This document shows positions 56,570-64,000 of a stretch of 64,000 bases of DNA, piece after piece (the stretch's first letter is position 1; each line of letters begins with the position of its first letter). The translations under genes and the position numbers were made by a program. The notes below the pieces were generated by a model. That model saw only the letters and a program-made list of their open reading frames with translations. It searched no databases and was not told the origin of the DNA. This DNA is from Talpa occidentalis (lineage: Eukaryota; Chordata; Mammalia; Eulipotyphla; Talpidae). The stretch is from assembly GCF_014898055.3 (NCBI RefSeq), contig NW_023605083.1:94265483-94329482 (forward strand), in the 5' to 3' direction.

Positions 56570-57424
56570 CTGCAGCAGAACCTTGAAATGAACAATTAAT
56601 GATTGAAGAGTCTGGGATTTAGATTTAGCACAATTTATTAAATTTAGCACAACATCAGATTTAGCATGACTTAAAAAGAAATTTAAGGACCCAAATGATG
56701 GGAAATAAAATGCTGTGTAAAATGTGTAAAATTTCCTCTTCAGTTTTTGGTATTTAAAACCTTCAAGAACTTAGGGCACAAGTAGCAATATTGGATTCTT
56801 CACACTCTCTCTGAGCACAAGTGGGGAGTCTCCTGACCTGGTAGTTCTAGCAGTATCAGGATTGCATGGGAAACTACTCAAAATGAAACTTTCTGTGATC
56901 TTCCATTTCTAAGTTCTCTTCTAACTCTAAGGTCCTGTTTCATCATACAAATTCCATGTGATCATAAACTCCTTAAAGATAGAGACTATACACCTTATAT
57001 TTCCTTGGTTACTTACAAGGAACTATACTTCTGAAACACAGTAGATTAATAAGAAACCATGGATGTAACTCCAATGTTGGAACATCTCAGATGTTCAAAT
57101 TTCATCTTCAAATTACAGGCATAGACAACCATTCTATTTCTTTCCCGTCTTGGGCCATGCCTGAAGCTTAAGAATTAATCATATAGGATCTTATTCAGTT
57201 TTACAAAGCGGATCTCACAAAACTGGTGGAGGACAAGTCCTTAAGAGAATCGAGCCCACGTGAAGAGTTAGCACTCTTATCATTTTGGCATTGGTGTGAC
57301 ATATGACCAAATTGTTATTGATTTTTATATTATTCTTAAAGGAATACATGTCCCAAAACTAAGTTCTCATTTAATTGTCCTATACCTGGGTGACAAATGC
57401 TAATGATCAAAGTGGATGATGTTA
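56570..57424. other. Unique DNA, nothing recognised
   Basis: No exon or repeat could be supported after the gap. Confidence 0.4.
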
Positions 57425-57600
57425 CCGACTCACAAAGAACTACAGAGGTAACTTAGAGATCCTTCCTTTCAAAGGTATACCAACAGACTCCAAGAAGTGA
57501 GAGGCTCTGCCCAGGGTCACACAGCTATTAATGGCAGATCCAGGATTAGACGTCAGACATTCCGACTTCCAGAATAGAGCATTTACCTGATGTTAGAAAT
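57425..57600 (-). repeat. MIR SINE
   Basis: The antisense MIR core is clear: 'ctctgcccagggtcacacagctattaatggcagatccaggattagac', corresponding to the reverse of the tRNA-head and core region. Confidence 0.85.
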
Positions 57601-58194
57601 CCCTATGCTACAAGGAATGAGGTACATCTTCATTTAAAAATTCTACGTGAAAGTAAATGTCATGTTGTTTTTTAGAGTTTAACAACATTGCTGTATGCAA
57701 ATTGCACTCTTCTATTCAGAAGATCTGGCATGTCTGGATTAATCTTCTCTATTGTTACCTTAAGTAGAAATGACTAGTCATGTATTTCACTAACTGAAGC
57801 ACGTTGAATGGAAAATAAAATCACTGCCCTAGAGCCCTTTCTGACACTAATGTATGCATGTTTATCTTTGCCTTCACATTTTACTAGACAGTTGCGTCTG
57901 TGTAGAAAGTTGCATCTGTGAGGATGTTTATAAAAGTGATTTCAAAGAAGAGCGCTATACTTATAGCTCTAGCTAGATTTGACTGGTGATTGTTTAGTCA
58001 TAGATGGGATAAAAGGGCCTGTGGTTACTGTTCATAAACTAAACTCTAAAGTGGTTAGTTTGTTCCATGTTAGTACTAGACTTTATGGGCACTAAGAAGG
58101 TACCAAGGCCAATAAAATGACTTTCTTTCTTTGAAGATCCTACCATTTCAGATGTTATATTTATTTGAATTAATTCATTCAGTGAAGGGTTTTT
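57601..58194. other. Unique AT-rich DNA
   Basis: Contains an octamer-like TATGCAAAT at about 57695 and other AT-rich transcription-factor-like words. No repeat or exon recognised; possibly conserved non-coding, unproven. Confidence 0.35.
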
Positions 58195-58365
58195 ACAATG
58201 ACAATATAGTCTATTGTGTAAGAACACAAGTGTTAGAGTCAGACTGAATTCTAAGCCTGGCTCTATCTTCATTTGCTTTGAAGTTTCAGGCAAGTTTCTT
58301 ATCTTCCCTGAGCCTAACATTCCTCATCTATGAAATGGGCTATATCAGTCATAAGGATTCAATCA
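58195..58365 (+). repeat. MIR SINE
   Basis: Sense MIR: 'gtgttagagtcagactgaattctaagcctggctc', 'ttcaggcaagtttcttatcttccctgagcc' and 'cctcatctatgaaatgggc'. Confidence 0.85.
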
Positions 58366-59914
58366 AAGGACGCACTAGTCTCATAAGGATTTGGCCTTAT
58401 CAATTATGGAGGCTGGTAAACAGTCTCTACAGGGCCCTTGCCTTCCTGTTTGATGCTGCTACTTGAAATGACCAGGGTAGGCAGGTGGATAGGTCAGGTG
58501 GAAAAGAACAGGACAGGTTGAAATCCATACACCATGAATGGAAGCTCAGCAGTATCAGTCTAAACCTGTGCAATTCTCACAGACTCCAACTTTAATGAAA
58601 TGGAATCCTGCAAGAGAAGCTGAGTCTCTTCATCACACAGCTAAACTCACACCTCACCCAGTAAACGGTGAAGCTGAAGGAGGATCCAGAGTATAGTGGA
58701 GCTTTTGTAAACCCAACACTTGCCCCAAGTTAACAAGGTGAATTCAAAGAACAAGGCTTGGGAACATGAAAACAAAATGGCAGCCTCTTCAATTCCACCT
58801 TTAAAATTTGGAGTGAAAAGGTATCTCGGCCCATCCTAGCCAGAAATACACTGCAAGAGGGATTCTGGGAAATATAATTTGGCCTAATCAGGAGGACACC
58901 CCAAAAAGCCAGCACATGAAGCTAATAAGAGCACCACTCTGTAGACTCGTTATGAGGATTCCACAATTGTGAAACCAGGCACAATATGTAGTGATTACAA
59001 TGATGACAACATGCGGTTCCTACTATGAACAATAGACTATTTAAGGTATTGCAGAAGCCAGAAATACATGCCCAGTGGCTGTTCTCAAATTCCTTACATT
59101 GTAACACAAGAGAGAACAAATGCAGATGAGACATTATCACTTTAACAAATCTCTGCAATTACAATGTCTTGGGAATTGGTCTGTTCCAAATGGGTCAGTT
59201 TGGGGGGGGGGGCTTGCTCTTTAAAAATTGAAACCCTTTCTTACTTTATTCATTTTCAATGAACATCTTTGACAAATGCATTTTACATTTTCTGTCATCT
59301 TATATGGGATGAAGGAACCATTTAAGCTTTCCTTTATGACTCAATCATCACTGGCAACATCAGTTATTGTATTGCTCTATAATGGGGCCAGTTGTATTTG
59401 GGGCAATTTAGGCTGATGCTAAATGGCTCCATGATTGATATTGTTCTCTCTTGCTCTCAGCTGGCATTTCTCACTATTTTCACTCTTTTTGCTTATGGCG
59501 GTATCTATTCCTTCTTGTGATTTGCTGCTTCCAAATCTGCTCTAGATTGAGAAACCAGATAACTAAGCTTGTTAAGACTGTGTGCCAAGTACAATAAAAT
59601 AAGCCAGAAGGAGCGCCTGAGCCAACTCATTTTGTTACATTTGTTTTCCCTTTCTCAGGAACAATGAAATTTCAGTGCCCAGTAAGTAGTATTTTTTTTC
59701 ATTGTGTTGGTTACTAAGTAAAGAATACCAGGATACTTCAATTCAAGATGGAGGCATTCCTGGCAAGTGAAGCCATGTGGTGCCCTAGCTCTCTATGAAC
59801 AAAAGTTTGCCCAAAGCCCATGGATAGAGGCACTAGGAAGATAGGAGGATCACATGGCAAGAAGCAGTGTAGATGTGTTGTTCAAAAGGACAAAAACACT
59901 AATTAGAAAGGAGA
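58366..59914. other. Unique DNA, nothing recognised
   Basis: No exon or repeat supported. A G-run lies at 59203-59212. The segment 59240-59480 is AT-rich and repeat-free. Confidence 0.4.
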
Positions 59915-60425
59915 TTTGCACACCCATGCTTATTTCAGCACTGTTTATAATAGCCAGGATGTGTAAACAACATAAATGTCCAAAAACAGATGAAATTATC
60001 AAGAAGATGTGATCTACATACATGATGGCATAGTACTCAGCAATCAAAAAAGACAAACTCATGCCTTCTGTAGCAACATGGAGCTAGAAGGGATTATGCT
60101 AAACAAAAGCCAGAAGGAGCAGGATAAATACTTTATGATTTCACTTATATGTGGAATATAGTGATGCAAAACAAAGGGTCAGACAAAGGCAAACATTAAA
60201 CCAACCCTGGAAAACTGACTGTAAATCTAAGGCATCCTGAGAAGTGGGGGGAGGGGAGATCAGGGTGGGGGGAGTAGTGGAGAGCACAATGGACTATGGT
60301 GGAGGTCTATGGGTGCTTTGGTGATAGGTGAACTACAGCAACCACACCTGAGGCAAGAAATCTTATACTGTCAAAAAAATTAAAGATGTAAATCAATGAC
60401 ACGTTGTTAAAAAAATAAAACAACA
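59915..60425 (+). mobile_element. L1 LINE 3' end, intermediate age
   Basis: ORF2 C-terminal relic ('tttcagcactgtttataatagcc', 'catgatggcatagtactcagcaatcaaaaaag'), then an L1M-type 3' UTR with a G-rich tract (60245-60275) and 'gtaaatcaatgacacgttgtt' before the A-rich end. This 3' UTR differs from the young L1 family's, so it is an older lineage. 5'-truncated, no intact frame. Confidence 0.88.
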
Positions 60426-60824
60426 AAAGAACCGTTGTTGGCATTTGGAAATGTCATCACACTGGGGGTAGCAGATTAGTTCAGCAAGGCCTCACCTACC
60501 CCATGACATATTAAGTAATTTGAGATTAATTTTAAATTTTGATCTTATTTGATTTCTAAATTTTGTCATTGTGAAAGACCCATAGGCATAGGAAGTTTAT
60601 CTATGGGCACTGGAGTGTGTGTAACTCCAGCATCATGTGTGTGCGTGTGAGGGAGCATTTTCTTTTGACTAGTAAAAACAACTCCACTCTGTCAAATTTT
60701 TCTGATTTCAGTTTTCTGCTCTCTCAATGCTGCCTTTCTGGAGTCTCCTTCACCCTTCACTCTTCTCATTGGCAGAGTTAACTTTGGCTTTGTGACCCAG
60801 TGTTACAAGTGGCCAAGAGGAGGA
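60426..60824. other. Unique DNA, nothing recognised
   Basis: No exon or repeat could be supported. Confidence 0.35.
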
Positions 60825-61050
60825 CCAGGCAGCACAGGCTTGACTCTGTCACCTTACTCGTGGGATGACCTCAAGCGAGTTAACCTCTCTGTGCCTCAGT
60901 GTCCTTATCTGTTAGACAGAGATAATAAATGTATACCTGCTAGATAGATACTAATGCAACAATAAGGGTTAGGTGAAGTAATACATGTAGAGTGTTAAGA
61001 GCAGTGCCTAGCAAAGCACTTCCAAGTGCTTCTTGAAAGTTAGCTATCAA
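60825..61050 (+). repeat. MIR SINE, near full length
   Basis: Well-preserved sense MIR: 'gggatgacctcaagcgagttaacctctctgtgcctcagtgtccttatctg', then '...taggtgaagtaatacatgtagagtgttaagagcagtgcctagc'. Confidence 0.92.
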
Positions 61051-61084
61051 CATAATGGCTTTTCTGTCACTTCAGAACCTCCAA

Positions 61085-61148
61085 GCTTAAGAAAGGAATG
61101 GAGAGGAAGGGAGGAGAGGCGAGGGGAGTGGGGGGGGAGGGGAGGGAA
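61085..61148 (+). repeat. G/A-rich purine tract
   Basis: Purine-rich low complexity with G-runs ('ggggagtggggggggagggg'), capable of G-quadruplex formation. Confidence 0.85.
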
Positions 61149-61294
61149 GCCACATCATGAAAATTAATACTGTCATTATAAAATGTATTACTATAAATCA
61201 AATTCATTTGATTGTGTTTTTAATTAACTTCAGAGGAGGATGGCCATCTCCATTAGTGTTTGGCAGAATGCCTGTGTTTGGGATGAAGAAAATA

Positions 61295-61350
61295 TAGTGT
61301 GTGAATGTGTGTGTGTGTGCGTGCATGTGCATGTGCATGCACACACACCA
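61295..61350 (+). repeat. (GT)n/(GCAT)-type microsatellite
   Basis: GT units pass into alternating 'gtgcatgtgcatgtgcatgcacacacac'. Alternating purine-pyrimidine with partial self-complementarity. Confidence 0.92.
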
Positions 61351-61370
61351 ATGCTTTCACAATCAAAAAA

Positions 61371-61470
61371 TGAGTTCAGTCATCAATTCAAAATTCTGTT
61401 CAAAGTGAAGTTACATTTGCATGACAACACAGCATCTGGTAATTAGAGTCATGTCTGAGTGGCAGAAAGT
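61371..61470 (+). repeat. Unidentified dispersed repeat, copy 1
   Basis: About 100 bp starting 'gagttcagtcatcaattcaaaattc' with 'acatttgcatgacaacacagcatct' and 'gagtcatgtctgagtggcagaaag'. A diverged second copy in the same orientation lies at 63600-63695. Both share the octamer ATTTGCAT. Not assigned to any family I know. Confidence 0.8.
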
Positions 61471-61814
61471 AGAGCACTCCTGGACCCAAACACCAGTGTC
61501 CATCCCACAGAGAGCACTGCATCCTATTTGCATTTTCAGCTCTAATATGAGTTCTGGAAAACAGAAGGAATGCCCCTGGGGTCTAAACAGATGATTGAAT
61601 GAGTGAACAGAGGAAGGACCAAACAGGAATACTCTGTAGATGGTGAGAATAAGTGTCAAAAAGGAATAAATAAAATAACAACAAAAGATGGGTGGAAATC
61701 TGTATTCATCTCAAGTTGTATGTGTCAGTCCAATCATGTAGGTCTCACCATTTTGACCCTTCATGGTAACTGCAAGAGCTGACATAGTAAGAACGATGGT
61801 GGGACTGAGTAAGT

Positions 61815-61858
61815 GGTGTGTGTGCATATGTGCGTGTGTGTGTGTGTGCATGTGTGCA
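61815..61858 (+). repeat. (GT)n microsatellite
   Basis: About 44 bp of imperfect GT/GC/AT alternation ('gtgtgtgtgcatatgtgcgtgtgtg'). Confidence 0.92.
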
Positions 61859-62802
61859 CCTTTACATTAATGTGTGTGAATGTGTTCACCTTTCACTTCA
61901 GTCCAGAATGGAACAAGTGAAATTAAAGGCCCCTTTTGATCTGTCACTCATACTATAAGAGTGTAGACTCCATAGACAGGGGAGATTCCAGGTTCCTCCT
62001 AATGAAGGGTGAAGCTGAGAGGTTGGGTGGGGGGTAAGCTAGGGAAGGGGCTTGGAGAACTTAGAAAACATGGAGGAGACACATGGAGCAGAGAGACATG
62101 TGAAGAAGCCAAACTTGTTTCTTGGCCTTGGACTTACACCAAGGAGTTGGGGGACATGGAAGGAGACAATTGGAAGACACATGGGTGACAAACCTGAGAG
62201 GCCTTTTATCTTGACTTGTACTTTGATTTTGCTCCTTTCTTTCCTACTTGCCTGGTGCCTTCTGCCCCTTTCCATGGTTTCATGCCAGAAGGTGCCTTAG
62301 ACCTGTGTGTGGCAAGCTTTTGTGCCTTAGCAGCCCTGCTTTGGGCCAACCCTGTTTGCCTGGCCATTTACCCACGAGGGGGTGGGAAACTTTGGGTGTT
62401 TTATTGGGAAACTATTATCCTTTCTCTTCTCTCTCTCTGTTATGCAACTTAATTCTACTAAATTCTTTCCTATTAAAGGTCTTATGTACTAGAGTATGCT
62501 TTGTCTTTATGTGGCAGATGGCAGAACCCATTTAGAGTGTGCAAGTCTGGGATACTCAGGGTGCCCCTCAGTTTGCCTGCTAACAACACGAGGCAGATTA
62601 TCTAATTGCTTCCTTCAATCTCAGTTCAATCTTTCCCTAACTAGGACTGTTCTGTGGTTCTTTAACTCTAAAGGGGGTAGCAGTTCCTCTTCTATGTGAC
62701 TACTCACTTCTTATCCTCATTAAAATCTGAAGATTAAAAGTAAAGGAAGAGCCAGCAAACTACCTTTGGAGGCGGGCTTAATGATCATTGTGAAAGATCT
62801 AT
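61859..62802. other. Unique DNA, nothing recognised
   Basis: Several overlapping frames of 67-95 residues (62039-62699) on both strands, but no domain and no convincing exon boundaries. Confidence 0.4.
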
Positions 62803-62819
62803 AAAGTTTTGCTCTTGAG

Positions 62820-63074
62820 TGGCATAAGGGTTAAATCGCAGTGCTATCAAGCTATCCATGGCCACTGCAGCATGAGTTCAATCCCCGGCCAGGGAACTAA
62901 CCATATGGCACAGCAGACCTCTCCTGTCTCGCCCACTGCTCCCCTCAGCAGTACATTTCAGTAGATCCCCATTCTGCTCCTCACTATGTCTTTGGTGAAT
63001 CCTCTCACCTCCTGTGCCTCTAGCCTACACCCCAGTTCTTGTATGCATAAATAAAAATAAATCTAAAAAAAAAA
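62820..63074 (+). mobile_element. tRNA-derived SINE, 5' end clipped by about 12 nt
   Basis: Begins at TGGCATAAGGGTTAAATC, missing the GGGCCTCCCTGG start. Flanked by AAAGTTTTGCTCTTGAG (62803-62819) and AAAGGTTTGCTCTTGAG (about 63074-63090), so the loss occurred at insertion (incomplete reverse transcription) and not by later deletion. Head variant 'cagtgctatcaagctatcc'. Confidence 0.93.
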
Positions 63075-63090
63075 AAAGGTTTGCTCTTGA

Positions 63091-63599
63091 GAAACTGCTG
63101 GAGATTCCTTGCAAATGTCACTGGTACCTGGTTCTTTCCTGGGGACTCTCATCAGCTCTTCTAAGCCTGTCTTTTGCCCCATGTAACCTTCCAACAATCC
63201 CAGACACAAGATAAAGATAAAGAGCTCCCAGTGGACATGCATTCCAGATACTTCTTACCTTCAAGTTTTTTCACCTCTGTCATCCTCGGAAATGTGCATT
63301 GGATTGACAAGCACGAATGTCACTTCTTGCCATAGTTGTTGTTTGTGTGCCTACAGTGGTACTATTCCTGGCCAACCCTGACCTCTTTGTCTGTGCTATT
63401 GCTAAGCATCAGCAAAAGTATGCTCCAGGGGCCTGCTGTGAATCTCAATCCCAGTGCTCAAATGGGTAATCTCATAATATAAAGAAGGGAGAGAGAAGAC
63501 CTACATTTGAATCTCTCTGGCTGGGGAGAAGACTGCCTTTTCCTGGGCCAGATAATTCTTAGAGATGACAAAGGGCTCAGCCAGGATTAAAAAAAAAAG
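63091..63599. other. Unique DNA, nothing recognised
   Basis: No exon or repeat could be supported. Confidence 0.35.
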
Positions 63600-63695
63600 G
63601 AGTTCAGTCATCAGTTCAAGATTCAAAGTGAAATCACATTTGCATGATCAACTACACAGCATCTACCAACTGGAGTCATATATGAGTAGCAAAAA
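63600..63695 (+). repeat. Unidentified dispersed repeat, copy 2
   Basis: Partner of 61371-61470: 'gagttcagtcatcagttcaagattc', 'tcacatttgcatgatcaac', 'cacagcatct' and 'ggagtcatatatgagtagcaaaaag'. It has a 9-bp deletion relative to copy 1 and scattered substitutions. It is preceded by a short A-run at 63588-63598. Confidence 0.8.
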
Positions 63696-64000
63696 GATGA
63701 GCCTTTCATATATAGACTAACCAGTGCAGAGTCTCCTTCCTCTGAATGGCCTATACTCCAGGAGGCATTATTCCTCTATCCTAGTCATCCCAAGGCTGGG
63801 TGCCAGGCAACCAGGCATCAGTCCTGGGAGTCAGCACTGCCATAGGCACACAAACAGGGAGTGAGGATCCACCTGGAGCCCAAGACCCACTCAAATTTTT
63901 CAAATTAGCTAATGTTATTTCCTGACCTGCCTTGCCCTTCTCACAGCAACCGCAATAAAGCCAGTGGCCTACTGATTGGGAAAAAAATCTTTGCACTCCA
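63696..64000. other. Unique DNA to window end
   Basis: Nothing recognised. The minus frame at 63781-63996 (71 residues) has no recognisable domain. Confidence 0.35.

Noticed and set aside
62039..62535. Cluster of overlapping ORFs (78-95 residues), considered as a processed pseudogene
   Set aside because: The frames conflict, no protein family is recognisable, and there is no poly(A) or TSD.

Overview
This is mammalian nuclear DNA with no supportable protein-coding exon, rRNA gene, tRNA gene or CRISPR array. The long open frames are short, unconserved in appearance, or lie inside retroelements. The evidence for a placental mammal is the full set of ancient mammalian repeats (MIR, L2, MER5/hAT-Charlie, MLT1 and MLT2 LTRs, old L1M) together with a young L1 lineage and an abundant young tRNA-derived SINE. 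The SINE is about 260 bp, has Pol III A and B boxes, and ends in AATAAATAAATCTTTAAAA. It does not match Alu, B1/B2, Bov-tA, CAN, ERE, VES or Rhin-1 as I remember them, so I leave the species open; a laurasiatherian lineage is my guess.

Layout. Positions 1-11.8 kb are AT-rich: a decayed, internally deleted L1M (about 2.5-6.6 kb) split by a SINE, a 55-bp twin-primed SINE remnant, an old L1 3' end, and a young 5'-truncated L1 with an intact ORF2 C-terminus and a 3' transduction. Positions 12-19.5 kb hold MIR, MLT1, MLT2 and L2 relics. Positions 19.9-21 kb hold two minus-strand SINEs and a minus-strand L1 3' end, with one target site present three times. Positions 21-33 kb are mostly unique sequence with scattered SINEs, a (AAAGC)n array, an MLT1 LTR and an old L1 with a young L1 nested in it. 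Positions 33.6-35.4 kb hold a hAT element interrupted by LTR-like DNA, then a MER5. Positions 35-53 kb are unique sequence plus SINEs, a local 255-bp duplication, long L2 copies in both orientations and more DNA-transposon and LTR relics. Positions 53.1-56.5 kb carry a 5'-complete but frameshifted L1 that runs into a 100-N assembly gap. Positions 56.6-64 kb hold three MIRs, an L1 3' end, GT repeats, an unidentified duplicated 100-bp element and a last SINE.

No genes act together here; the organising process is L1-driven retrotransposition. The young L1s supply the machinery and the SINEs show its hallmarks: target-site duplications (TSDs), poly(A), 5' truncation and inversion. The most informative observation is the SINE tail anatomy. 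Three copies end in a private 9-17 nt segment that finishes in a T-run and is followed by a second poly(A). This is what is expected if Pol III read past a weak terminator to the next T-run and the transcript was then polyadenylated.
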